DNA of 64,000 nucleotides from Cryptomeria japonica (Eukaryota; Streptophyta; Pinopsida; Cupressales; Cupressaceae), in NCBI RefSeq assembly GCF_030272615.1, contig NC_081410.1:223689415-223753414 (forward strand), in the 5' to 3' direction. The position numbers and the translations under genes are program-made. Shown here in pieces: positions 12,481-23,127 of this stretch. The notes under the pieces are model-generated. The model had not been told where the DNA came from. It was given only the letters and a program-made list of their open reading frames with translations, and made no database searches. Each line of letters begins with the position of its first letter. Position 1 is the stretch's first letter.

Positions 12481-12509
12481 GTTAAGCTTCTGCACAAAGA
12501 GGACCTAAT

Positions 12510-12521
12510 GCTCTGATACCA
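12510..12521 (-). promoter_or_regulatory. Primer-binding site of copia element C2
   Basis: The minus strand reads TGGTATCAGAGC two bases inside the LTR end at 12,524. This is the tRNA-iMet type PBS. Confidence 0.9.
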
Positions 12522-12523
12522 AT

Positions 12524-13903
12524 TGTTATTGTGAGGATCCAATTATTACTAAAAGGGGGTGAATTAGCAATAAGAATAAACTGAAACTTTTCACCAATAT
12601 TCACAATAATTCACAAAGAGTTCATAACCAGTATTGGTAGCTTATCTAACAACTACTTAGTGCAAATTTACCAAAACATTATCGGTAGCAACTTAAGTGT
12701 TCATCATAAAGTAAAGACATCAAATGCATAACTCAACAATCCAATCATAACATGAACACAAGCATTTTTCACATGGAAACCCAAATGGGAAAAACCACGG
12801 TGGGAATCGGTACCCACAAAATTTGCACTCTTTCAAAATGCACCTTGTTAGGAGCCTAGCCCGGTAAGGAGCTTTACAATAATGCATGATTAAGAGAAGA
12901 CCATGTTAGGAGTCACCCAATCAAGGGATTTTACAACTTAGCTCTGTTAGGAGTTTTACCCTATTAGGAGTAACCTCACTAGAGGATTTAAACCCAAACT
13001 AACGAGCCACCCGGTGAAGGGATTTACAAGATCAGGCCTGTTAGGACCTACCCGGTTAAGGGATTTTAGTGTTGCTGCAACTATTAGGAAACAATAGATA
13101 AATTATATGATCAACACATTATGTGATTTCTAATATAGATCCACTTTAGTTCCAATCTACTTCTCTCATTTAGACATCTCAAACTAGTTCAACACAAACA
13201 CACTTATTTGATCACCGATACACTCAACCTTCTAAAACTTGACCTAAATAACCTTTACAATTAGGTCAATTACAAAACCCTAATCTAAAATGAATCTACA
13301 TCATAGATCATATTAGATCTTCACAAATCATTACAATTTATCATACAGATCATTACCACAAATTTCAAAACAATTACAAATGTTGAATGATCATAACTCA
13401 TCACCGCACATCGATTTGATAAGTTGTCAAACCTTTATCACATTTTGCTAAGCACTTCATTGCTACCCAAGAAATTCAATCCTTGTACACCCCAAAACAA
13501 TATATTATCTCTTCACATGGGTTCTAACACGTCATCATCAACTTATGACCATGAAAATAATCACTGCCAAACCATAAAACATCACTGGTCAAAAGATCTT
13601 AATATTGATTCTCAAACCCTGGCTAATTATACAATAGTCAATTACAAACATGACTTCCAGTTCTCCCAACATGATGTGGTTCATGTCATAGACTCATTAT
13701 GATGTCATAAGCATAAATTCCAAACCACAATACTTAACTCAATATGGATCACAACCTTCTTTGTTCCTTTTTACCGGTTCACTGTCACTTGACACTTTTT
13801 CTTTGCAAATCAACTCATTTCAATCCATTACCGGTTAGACTTAACTAGTAGACCTAGATGACATACCTAGCATAAACAAACATGGACAAATATGGTTGCC
13901 ATC
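12524..13903 (-). repeat. 5' LTR of copia element C2, main piece
   Basis: Aligns with 1216-2590. The LTR end on the plus strand reads TGTTATTGTGAGGATCC. It is interrupted at 13,904 by element G and resumes at 21,626-21,754. The total of the two pieces is about 1509 bp against 1500 bp for the other LTR. Confidence 0.85.
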
Positions 13904-15099
13904 TGTAGCATCCTAAAATTGTGACACTTGCAATTTCGACCACATTTGGGTCTTCACGATGGCGACGCAACACTGAACCTGAATGGAGACCCCAAAACTT
14001 GCTCACGACACCAAAAACTGCATTTTTCCAGCACACTGGCCTGATCCTCCTTGCACCCCGTTGTCCCGGGAGGTGGGACCAGAGCGCCCAGTGCCCTGGT
14101 CCCTAGCCCTATTTTGGGCCCAGTCTCCTATGGGACTTCGGGCCTTTTTGTTTGCAAATTGGAAAATAGCATTTCCCGGTCGGCCTAAGGTCGGGAAAAT
14201 CAGTCTTTTAACCCTAATTGGCAAGTATAAAAACTACTTTTCCTCTCCCATTTTGAAGGTGGAACAGAGGAAGGACATATGTGTAGAAGACGTGGAAACG
14301 ACATTCAAGCATTCCTTCAAGCAATTGATCATTCTAAGTCTCCATTCAAGGCTAAGTGTTGCATTCAAGACAAGGATTCAACCATTGAAGAGGAGATCAC
14401 TTATTACATGCTACAACATACAACATACAACAAACAACAACATCTATACCTTCGCATATAAGGATACAAACATCCTTACAACAAGGTATTAGTACTTGTT
14501 TTACATTACATTTACAACATTTCTCATTTCTTGGTTAATTCCAAAACCGGGGTTTGACCTAAGGGCAAACCCCTAATCCCTAACCCCCCAATCGTCTTCG
14601 CTTTTTTGTGTGTAGGTTGCAAGTATGCGGCTGAAATTGAAGATCTGGAATCCTTGTGCAGAGACGAACAGATCCCCCTTCGTTTCGCGGATTTTTCGGA
14701 GGACCGTGTGCACGCCGGGCGCCATCGTCCTGTCAACTTTTGCTCAAATTTGCAGAACAGCACCGTCTCAACATTTTACTACTAATTCCAGGTCCGCAGC
14801 TTCATATCATATCCCTAACTCAGTTTATAAGCGAATCTTTCTCACTTTCTATGCATTCCTAGTTCAATCTTTCTATCTACATTCTTTACAAAAGAGGGTA
14901 TCCTTGCTATCACAACCCTTGAAACTCATATAGAATCCAATCTTGCATTGCGCAGGATTGGATCTTGTGGGTTTCAACCCCTCTTTTGAATGTAAAGCCC
15001 CTCTTAAGTGAAAACCATCAACCCTAGTGACTCTCCCTTCTCTCTCCTCGGAGTTAGGGAGGGGAGAACGACTAGGGTTCGATTATTTTCCCCTTTACA
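13904..15099 (+). repeat. 5' LTR of element G
   Basis: 1196 bp, TGTAGC to CTTTACA, same length as the right copy. It contains a TATA box at 14,226 and a hairpin motif at 14,701-14,730 that recurs in the leader. Several short frames on both strands run through it and its partner copy; none is supported as a gene. Confidence 0.95.
14226..14233 (+). promoter_or_regulatory. Putative TATA box in element G LTR
   Basis: TATAAAAA in a GC-balanced stretch about 320 bases into the LTR, repeated unchanged at 20,747-20,754 in the right LTR. Position and conservation suggest the U3 promoter, placing the R start about 30 bases further on. This is inferred from sequence only. Confidence 0.55.
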
Positions 15100-15102
15100 T
15101 TT

Positions 15103-15121
15103 TGGTGAACCCGACGTGAAC
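15103..15121 (+). promoter_or_regulatory. Primer-binding site of element G
   Basis: TGGTGAACCCGACGTGAAC begins three bases after the LTR end. The TGG start and position fit a tRNA 3'-end complement. I could not assign the tRNA with confidence. Confidence 0.75.
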
Positions 15122-15449
15122 ATCCTTTCTGATTATTCATAATTAGATCTGAAAATTGGATTCCTTGATTACATTTCCATGTTTGATCTTTTGCAAAATT
15201 TTAGAGGTTAATTGCATAAAAACCCTAAATTTTCTTTTTAAGTAATTAAACTTGTGAAATGTTTAATTGTTAATGCTTGTTTCAGATCTGCCCTTCTATT
15301 ACAAATTATCAATTCATATTTGTGCGTTAATTTTGAAAATTAAGTGGTTAAGTGTCAAAACCCTAATTTTTGAAACCCTCTTGATTCAACCTTTGTCCGA
15401 CAATTTCACTGATCAAAACATCTCCAAATCGGCTGTAACTTTGGATTCC

Positions 15450-16245
15450 GCAATAAAATCACAATATCTTTCATCCCTGAAAATTTGGAAAAAAGTTGTG
15501 AGGACCATGTGCACCCCGAGCGCCATCGTCCCCGACATTTTTTCCAAAATTTCGGGAGCTAGATCTTACTGTATTTTTCTGCTAAAATCCAGAATTTTGG
15601 CTGATTTTATCAATTTTAACACCTTCAAAATTACAGTCAAAGTTGGTCTAGCGATTGCTTGGATTGAGGCTTCTAATCATTCAAAAAATTGTTGAAATTG
15701 AAATTTGTGTCAAAATTGTGTTTCTTACAGTCCTAAATCTGAAAAGTGTGTTATCATTCATTCGAAATTTCAGTGATTTATTCAAATTTTTGGCAATTTG
15801 TGACTTTTGAAATTAAGTGCTTAATTACAACAACTTTGATTTCTGCTTTCAAAATTGAATTTTGCGTGAAATTGAGTCAACCTTCAAATTTCAAAACTTG
15901 CATTGCTTTTGGTATTCCCTCTAAAATCATAAAATTCAAAATTTCAGTTTCCCTCTCTTTTTCAAAATTCAAATTTTGCATTTTTCGACAATCTTGGTAG
16001 GGTTCAATTTTGAAATTGCAACTTTAATTTGGCCTATCTATAGATCGTAAAATCACTCAATTTTTTCAGGTTACCTGTAAAATCATCATAACTTTCATCC
16101 CTGCAAATTTTGAAAAAAGTTGCGAGGACCGTGTGCACTCCGAGCGCCACGGTCCCGGACATTTTTTTCGAAACTTCGGGAGATTGTCCTAATTGTATTT
16201 AACAGCTTAAATCTAGAAGATTGGCTGGTTTTACTGAAATTTGCT
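15450..16245 (+). repeat. Leader of element G with a ~170-bp direct repeat carrying a GGACCGTG hairpin
   Basis: The segments 15,450-15,620 and 16,077-16,245 are similar: both hold ctttcatccctg, gaaaaaagttg, the hairpin motif and a tcgggag segment. The hairpin arms are GGACCGTG (16,126-16,133) and CACGGTCC (16,148-16,155). The first copy is at 15,502-15,531, and related ones lie in the LTRs at 14,701-14,730 and 21,222-21,251. The rest of the 1.16-kb leader (15,122-16,283) is AT-rich, with no convincing gene; the 142-residue frame at 15,267-15,695 spans the repeat and has no recognisable domain. Confidence 0.75.
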
Positions 16246-16283
16246 ACCTCTAAAATTCAAAATCTTCTCTCTTTCTTTAGTGC

Positions 16284-17636
16284 ATGAGTTTTACAACAAT
16301 AAGCCCTACTTACACTATTCCCGTTAGACGAAGCCTTAGAATTAAGTCCTTCCAAGGTTTAATTACTGAGGAGATGGAACCTAATTTGAATGGCCTTTTT
16401 AATGAGGACATGGGTAATTCCTCTAATCCTCTTAATGATGAAGAAGCTCTCCATGAGGTTTCTGTAGAACAACTTTCAAAATTGGATAACCAATTTGACG
16501 ATTTTTGACAGTGGATGTCTCAAGAATACCCTGATAGTCAAGCTCTTCCTTTAATTGAGGGTCTAAAACGTATGCTTCAAAGTGATAAGAATGGAATTGA
16601 TATTTTGTGTGGTATTGCACACATTGTGGATTCAAATGTGATGCCTATGAAAAGTTGTGCCGAAACCTTAGGTTATACACAACCTCCTACTCAAGACAAT
16701 CATTCTATTCCGTTGAGGACTCCTATTGCTAGTATACCTACTTTTACATCAAATATAATGACTACTTCAATACAAGACATTCCTTCTTCTCCAATCAACC
16801 CTCTTCCTTCATTCAATCCAATTTCTTCATTCATTCCCTCAATGAGTGTGCCTATTATATCACCACAAATGAACATGACGCAAGGGGGCAATTCATTTAA
16901 CCATTCCATTCCTCCTTGTAGTGTTCCTCCTATCCAATCATCTCCTATGACTAACTATCATAGTGTCCCACCACCTTACTCTCTACCTTCTTTCAATAAC
17001 ATAACACCTCCATCATAATCTAACACGTCTAATATGAACTCTTCGACTGAAGCGACCATTAACAATCTTGCACAAACTTTCTCTTCTTTACAGCAACAAA
17101 TTGCCTCTATGAATCAATCTAAGTTTAGTGTGCCCACATTTGATGTTGCGAGTCCACTTTCTCTTGACATTGTTCGAGCTATCCCCCCTAAACATGTTGA
17201 AATTCCACATTTGGAACTTTATAATGGTAAGGGTGATCCTCTAACACATGTTAAGACCTTTCAAACAATATGTACTGATTTTGCTTATGACCAAAGGTTG
17301 CTTGCAAAACTGTTTACTAGAACATTAAGAGACAAAGCCCTACAATGGTATTGCTCGTTGCCTTCCTATTCTATTACTTCTTTCGAACAACTTTCAAATG
17401 CTTCCATTCAACAATTTCAAAACAATATAAGTCCTAAAGTTACTTTGATTGATTTAATGCATTGTAAACAAGGTGTTAAAGAAAAAGTGACTGATTTCAT
17501 TGGTAGATATAAGCATTTGTATGCTCAAATTTCTTTTCCAGTGCCTGACAATGATATTCAAAGAATCTTTATTTCTAATTTACAAAAAGACTTTAGAGAA
17601 AAACTCCTGTTTTCTGAGTTTACTTCTTTCCAATAG
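16284..17636 (+). pseudogene. gypsy-type gag of element G, with in-frame stops
   Basis: One frame runs from ATG 16,284 to the TAG at 17,634, broken by TGA at 16,506 and TAA at 17,016. The N-terminal part starts MSFTTISPTYTIPVRRSLRI. A Pro/Ser-rich linker (16,680-17,015) leads to a retrotransposon Gag domain at 17,190-17,633: VEIPHLELYNGKGDPLTHVK, LRDKALQWYCSLP, VKEKVTDFIGRYKHLYAQIS. Gag would build the particle and bind RNA. The third stop (CAA TAG TTG) separates it from the protease part in the same frame. It could be a damaged codon or a readthrough point; the two upstream stops suggest simple decay. Domain assignment is strong. Confidence 0.85.
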
Positions 17637-19685
17637 TTGTGCGCAACTCTTCACAATTATCAACTGGCTGTGAGTCAAATGGAACAATCACATCCTATGG
17701 CTCTGAGTGATAAGGGTGATAGTAGTCAACAACCATTTGGGAAGTTTAAACCAAACAGAGAGTCCATTAAATTCAATGAAAACATCATCAACAACAATGT
17801 GAATACAGCATCAGGTGTGTCTCCTATTTCTAAGTTTTTCAAGAAAGAAAGAAAGATTACTCCTTTGAATGAATCATTGCATAGTATTATGAATAAGTTA
17901 TTGGAACAAAATGTGCTTACTCTTCCTCCTATAAGGCAAATTGATCCTGCAAAGATTTTTTCACCCTATTTTGATAACAAATCTTTTTGTCAATTTCATT
18001 GTCAACCTGGGCATGATACTGAAAAATCTTTTGATTTAAAGGGGAAAATTCAAGATTTGATTGATAATAATACTATCTCTGTTTCTGGTGTGAATGATAA
18101 AGGCAACAAATCTGTAGCTCTTCCTAACCAAAATCTTCAGATTTTTACTGATCCATTGCCTTCTCATACCTCTAATGCGATTGATACTACTGATTCCTCT
18201 GTCTCACCTGATGATCTCGTGTCTATGACTCCGAATGTGATTAATTTTGTGGAGCAAAAGAAAATCCCTAAAGAATCTTCCATCACATTTGATTCCAGTG
18301 AAACTATCAGGGCACCTGATGGTCCTTTATATATAGTTGCAAAAGTCAAGAACACACCTTGCCGTGGAGTGCTTATTGATCCTTCTTGTATGGTTAATGT
18401 CATTACTGAAGAATTTCTTTTTACTTTGCAATTGAATCAAGTGATCTATGACAAAACAGATGTGATTGTGAAATTATTTGATGCATTTTCTTCTCCTGCA
18501 ATTGGTTCTATTACATTACCTATTGAGGTCCGTAACAAATCCCTTGATGTGAACTTTGCTATTATTCCATCTTCCGAACAATTTCGTGTGAAGCTTGGCT
18601 ATCCTTGGCTATCTTCCATGAAAGCTATTGCTTCTCCTATTCACAAGTGTTTGAAATTTCCCCATAATCGTGAAGTTGTTACTGTCAATCATAGTCTCTT
18701 TAAACCAGCTGAAAGAACTTCTAGCGTTCCTATTGATTATTTTTGGCCTAAACAATTCCAATCTCTTCCTCCGCGAAGTGATCATCTTTTCAAATCTTAT
18801 CAAAAGTGGAAAAAAGATATGATCCTATCTCTAAGTGAACCTAGAACACCCAAACTTGACATTCCTATCATTCTTGAGAAGGAAGTTCTTCCTTTGAAAG
18901 ATAAAACTAATGTCTTTCCTCAAGAAGATTCCCAACCCATTCCTATGGATGTGACTATGCCTATATCTAATAAACTTCCTAAAAGTAGACCTATCCCTCC
19001 TCGTCATGATGGACTTGGTCTCCTTCCTAAACCAAATATTCCTCCCTTATATGGAGCAGTTCCTCCTCCTTCCTCTTATGGAGAGAAGAGACCTTCCTCT
19101 TCTCCTATTATTCAACCTAAGAGACCACAACCTAAACACCCAAGTGATAAGGATGAGAACATTCCTCCTCCTCAATCTTCTCAACTTCCTACTAAGACTA
19201 GACGAAATCATTCTGCACGTGAACGCCGGCGAAAGCGTCGTCTTAGAGCTCAAACTTTGCAATCTCCAAAAACACCTTCAACTAATATTATTCCATTTTC
19301 TCCTCAGCCGACGATTGAGCCGAAATCTCCTAAACATAAGATGCATGATGGTCTTGATCTCGTGCGAGTTAAAGATCCTATTTTTATAAATCTTGATGAT
19401 GATATAGATGAAAATGTTATTCATGATGAAAATGCTACTTCTCCTATTCATTCTGATAGTGAATATGAACTTGTTGATATTGATAACCATTTATCTAATG
19501 AATTTTCTAAAGCACTTATCCTAGCTCCTAGACAAGAACAACGTGGCTCGGAACATGAACATAGCCCTTGTTTGGATCTGGTGATAGCTCCATCTGCTGT
19601 GTTGGATGTTCCTCCTCTAGCGTGTTCCCTACCTTCCCGAAACATTGATCAGCAAGATCGGGGGGTAGATGATGTGCTAGACTAG
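17637..19685 (+). pseudogene. Zinc-knuckle and aspartic-protease part of element G polyprotein
   Basis: Continues the gag frame after TAG for 682 codons. Near codons 118-145 is FCQFHCQPGHDTEKSFDLKG, a Tat/Athila-type Cys/His motif whose last Cys is Ser. At about codons 235-345 lies the retropepsin-like domain: PCRGVLIDPSCMVNVITEEF, VIVKLFDAFSSPAIGSITLP and FRVKLGYPWLSSMKAIASPI. The catalytic Asp is codon 248 (18,378-18,380), but the usual DTG/DSG is D-P-S, so activity is doubtful. The C-terminal half is Pro/Ser-rich with an arginine-rich patch (RRNHSARERRRKRRLRAQ, near 19,200-19,255) that could be nuclear-localising or RNA-binding. It ends TAG at 19,683. No RT follows. Confidence 0.85.
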
Positions 19686-20409
19686 TTTCATTAGCATAGC
19701 AGATTCTCTCCTCCTCTCTTTTGTTACTTCTTCTATGTGTTATTCTCATTCTTCTATTTGTTGTCCTTAGTGTTGTCTACTTGAGGACGATGCAAAGCAT
19801 TGAGATCTCTTGATCTCTCTCATGTTGACTCAAAAGACACATGTGTTCTCTTCTTCTAGGTGACCTTCCTTGATTGGGGAATGAAGAACAATTATGCATA
19901 CATACATATGATATACATGAATTATCATACAGCATACTGACCCCAAGGAAAGCGAAGTCACCTTGTGCTTTGTGTTTTGTGTCTATTATCCTTGGGCTTA
20001 CCTTACACTTGGGGGCTAAATCCTTGTGATAACGTGCTCCTTTCTCATTTCTTATATGTATCACTACCTTAAAGCAATCACCCCCAGTGAGGCGTGTGCG
20101 ATCACTTTAACGTAGGGGGGCATACATCCCGTTCATATCTTTTCAAGATACTTGAAAATTTCTTGGCAAATTTAGCCTTGCCTTGAAAATTTTTGATATC
20201 TTTCTTGCATGACTCATAGTGAGGGAACCTTACTACTGACAGTCATGGTTCTCCCTCGTGATCTTCCCTTTTACTTTGTCAATTGAAGTCGTAAGATCCT
20301 TAGTCCACTGGGGGCTTGGTGTATCTTGCCTCCTTGACGTGGTGAAAGTTTTTCAATGTTGTTTCCTTGTACTTTACCGGAAGTATGAGCGTACGCTTAT
20401 ACTCCCGCT
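19686..20409 (+). other. 3' untranslated internal region of element G
   Basis: No gene seen. It holds a ctacttgaggacgatgcaaag segment (19,778-19,798) of the kind found in Tat/Athila 3' regions, and a TTGGGGGCTAAAT tract near 20,008-20,021 that duplicates the polypurine tract before the right LTR. Confidence 0.6.
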
Positions 20410-20424
20410 AAAGTGGGGGCTAAA
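20410..20424 (+). promoter_or_regulatory. Polypurine tract of element G
   Basis: AAAGTGGGGGCTAAA lies immediately before the right LTR start TGTAGC. This is the expected plus-strand primer. Confidence 0.85.
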
Positions 20425-21620
20425 TGTAGCGTCCTAAAATTATGACACTTGCAATTTCGACCGCATTTGGGTCTTCATGATGGCGACGCAGCACTGAACC
20501 TGAATGGAGACCCTGAAACTTGCTCACGACACCAAAAACTGCATTTTTCCAGCACCCTGACCTGATCCTCCTTGCACCCCGTTGTCCCGGGAGGTGGGAC
20601 CAGAGCGCCCAGCACCCTGGTCCCTGGCCCTATTTTGGGCCCGATCTCCTATGGGACTTCGGGCCTTTTTGTTTGCAAATTGGAAAATAGCATTTCCTGG
20701 TTGGCCTAAGGTCGGGAAAATCAGTCTTTTAACCCTAATTGGCAAGTATAAAAACTACTTTTCCTCTCCCATTTTGAAGGTGGAATAGAGGAAGGACATA
20801 TGTGTAGAAGACGTGGAAACGACATTCAAGCATTCCTTCAAGCAATTGATCATTCTAAGTCTCCATTCAAGGCTAAGTGTTGCATTCAAGACAAGGATTC
20901 AACCATTGAAGAGGAGATCACTTATTACATGCTACAACATACAACATACAACAAACAACAACATCTATACCTTCGCATATAAGGATACAAACATCCTTAC
21001 AACAAGGTATTAGTACTTGTTTTACATTACATTTATAGCATTTCTCATTTCTTGGTTAATTCCAAAACCAGGGTTTGACCTAAGGGCAAACCCCTAATCC
21101 CTAACCCCCCAATCGTCTTCACTTTTCTGTGTGTAGGTTGGAGGTACGCAGCTGAAATTGAAGATCTGGAACCCTTGTGCAGAGACAAACAGATCCCCCT
21201 TCGTTTCACGGATTTTTCGGAGGACCGTGTGCACGTCGGGCGCCATCGTCCCGTCAACTTTTGCTCAAATTTGCAGAACAGCACCGTCTTGACATTTTAC
21301 TGCTAATTCTAGGTCCGCAGCTTCATATCATATCCCTAACTCAGTTTATAAGCGAATATTTCTCACTTTCTATGCATTCCTATTTCAATCTTTCTATCTA
21401 CATTCTTTACAAAAGAGGGTATCCTTGCTATCACAACCCTTGAAACTCATATAGAATCCAATCTTGCATTGCGTGGGATTGGATCTTGTGGGTTTCAACC
21501 CCTCTTTTGAATGTAAAGCCCCTCTTAAGTGAAAACCATCAACCCTAGTGACTCTCCCTTCTCTCTCCTCGAAGTTGGGGAGGGGAGAATGACTAGGGTT
21601 TGATTATTTTCCACTTTACA
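20425..21620 (+). repeat. 3' LTR of element G
   Basis: 1196 bp, same ends and length as 13,904-15,099. TATA box copy at 20,747-20,754 and hairpin copy at 21,222-21,251. Followed by the target duplication ccatc. Confidence 0.95.
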
Positions 21621-21625
21621 CCATC

Positions 21626-21754
21626 AATGATAACACAAATAACTAATCATCAAGCATCATATCATAATTATATAATCACCAACAGTCCATCAATATTTCA
21701 TCAACAATAGTCCTTTAATATATTATCACCAATAGTTATGCCAACATGCCAACA
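21626..21754 (-). repeat. 5' LTR of copia element C2, remaining piece
   Basis: Matches 2605-2715, with a small expansion (an extra tcaacaatagtcctttaata-like segment). It ends at the LTR start CA (plus strand) at 21,753-21,754. Confidence 0.85.
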
Positions 21755-21902
21755 ATCTCCCCCTTTGGCATTGATGGCAACACCAAAAACTGCAACATCA
21801 AAATCTCATCATGAAACCTATTATGTATGTTGTTCATCACTGTCCCGGTCATCAATTCTTCTCCTTTTCTCTTTATTGATCTTCTCATATTTATTCTCCC
21901 CA
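21755..21902 (-). other. Second, truncated copy of C2 internal 3' end (polypurine tract side)
   Basis: The polypurine tract AAAGGGGGAGAT (minus) and about 148 bases match 2716-2864 closely, in the same orientation. The match stops at 21,902 (ttctcccc followed by unrelated sequence). The LTR at 12,524-21,754 therefore lies between two internal regions. Confidence 0.8.
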
Positions 21903-23127
21903 TGATTATGATAGCTTTGAAAATTGATTGCATGAAATTTTCTATTTTGAGCTCAAATATTGATTTTCTGGTTTTATTTGTATCCTTTGTAAATGATCTA
22001 AAGCCTAGGTTTTAGGGTTTATCAAAGTTTTTTATATTTTGTGAAGAAAACCCTAGAAATGATATATTATGTTGTTAATTTTTCCCACTTAAAATCCAAG
22101 GGTTGTTTACCATGGGCAGGGCCATTTCATTTCCTAAGTGTTAAGGGGTGGTTAACCGGTTTATGAAATGTGATTTTTCCTAAAGTTGCAAAAATTTCCT
22201 TATGACCAGTCTCCTTTTAAATATCCGCACCCAAGATTTCCCTAAGCTCGAAACTCCTAAGTATTTTGACTAGTGCTAAAGATAGAATGAATCCAATGGT
22301 TCACGCTTCCCCATGATCAAAGATGTGAGGATTTTAAAGACTACGACACTGCGAGATTAGGCCACGTGTTCTTAGCAAAAAACTAACAAGGATGGCAGTA
22401 TAACTGGTTGAAGTATTGTTACTAGTTCTCATGCGGTAAAGGTTGGTCTACTAAGAGTCCCATCAATTGGCACATGTTCAAAATGAATGGAGATGTTTTA
22501 TCTTGAGGTAAAAGGTGCTTGATTTTTGATTCCGGAGAAGTTAACGGGCATTGTGCAAAACAACAAAGTTTGATTACATCTGACAACCCCCATATCCTTG
22601 CAATGGAATTTGCAAGGAGGTTACAGACCATGGCATCACGAGATGATGGCACATGTCCCAGGGTGACCAAGAAGACATATGGTGTGGCACTGATGGAGTT
22701 TGATTGAAATATGATATGGCATTGTTTAGTTGAGATTTGGTGGGTCTGTGGATACAAATGGAAGGACAAATGTCGCATTGGAAAACAATGATAGTTAGAT
22801 TTTCCAAACTGGATGAGATTTGCGGTTGAGTTTCAAATGAGAAATTAGGAGGGATTTTGGAGGCACCAGTTGTATCCCATGGGGAAGAAGTAAGATGAAC
22901 ATGGATATAGACTTGTCGACTCAGGATTGATTAGACAGTCAAAGATGATGGCTCAGAGATGTGAAAGGATCAAGAAAAGCTTCAGGTTTTGATATGATGG
23001 ATTATGAGTTCTCTAATAAACTCAGAGATTTTCCTATTGACAGGAATCTTGAAGTAGGAGATTGTACACTAAGAAAGGAATAAGATCAAAATAAAAACAT
23101 TCACATAAGGTGAACACATGCAAGTGG
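21903..23127. other. Unassigned sequence, possibly the first part of a plus-strand Ogre-type LTR
   Basis: No gene or known domain seen. It begins abruptly at the end of the C2 copy and is cut at 23,128 by Tat1. Since Tat1 is flanked by agtgg/ggtgg, this segment and 56,045-57,990 were probably contiguous. The latter ends with an LTR border and PBS, so 21,903-23,127 may be its U3 side (inference). Frames at 22,422-22,778 and 22,519-22,707 overlap on opposite strands and show no motif. Confidence 0.4.

Larger units (their letters stand above)
13904..21620 (+). mobile_element. Element G: complete non-autonomous gypsy-type LTR retrotransposon (gag-protease only)
   Basis: 7717 bp, bounded by TGTAGC...TTTACA, with the target duplication ccatc at 13,899-13,903 and 21,621-21,625. 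LTRs are 1196 bp each at 13,904-15,099 and 20,425-21,620. A PBS follows the left LTR, a purine tract precedes the right one, and one gag-protease frame lies between (16,284-19,685). Only about 740 bp separate the protease end from the right LTR, so there is no room for RT, RNase H or integrase. The element would need enzymes in trans. Gag and protease resemble the Tat/Athila side of Ty3/gypsy. About 45 LTR mismatches were counted by eye (near 96% identity, mostly transitions, no indels seen). Confidence 0.92.
1216..21754 (-). mobile_element. Ty1/copia element C2, complete but decayed, with two nested insertions
   Basis: A minus-strand copia element with two LTRs (1216-2715; 12,524-13,903 plus 21,626-21,754), a PBS next to one and a polypurine tract next to the other. 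Gene order on the minus strand is gag, protease, integrase, RT, RNase H, which defines copia. Removing the nested solo LTR (4806-10,301) and element G (13,904-21,620) with their duplicated target bases leaves about 7.3 kb, with a 4.3-kb internal part, a normal copia size. The sequence aagtc flanks the LTR at 1211-1215. No matching duplication exists on the other side because a second partial internal copy follows the right LTR. Confidence 0.85.

Noticed and set aside
15267-15695. 142-codon frame in the leader of element G
   Set aside because: Spans the leader repeat, AT-rich composition, no domain, and no equivalent frame in the second repeat copy.
18164-19749. Minus-strand frames over the protease ORF of element G
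   Set aside because: Shadows of the clearly coding plus frame.
22422-22778. 118-codon minus frame and overlapping plus frame at 22,519-22,707
   Set aside because: Opposite-strand overlap, no recognisable motif, in probable LTR sequence.
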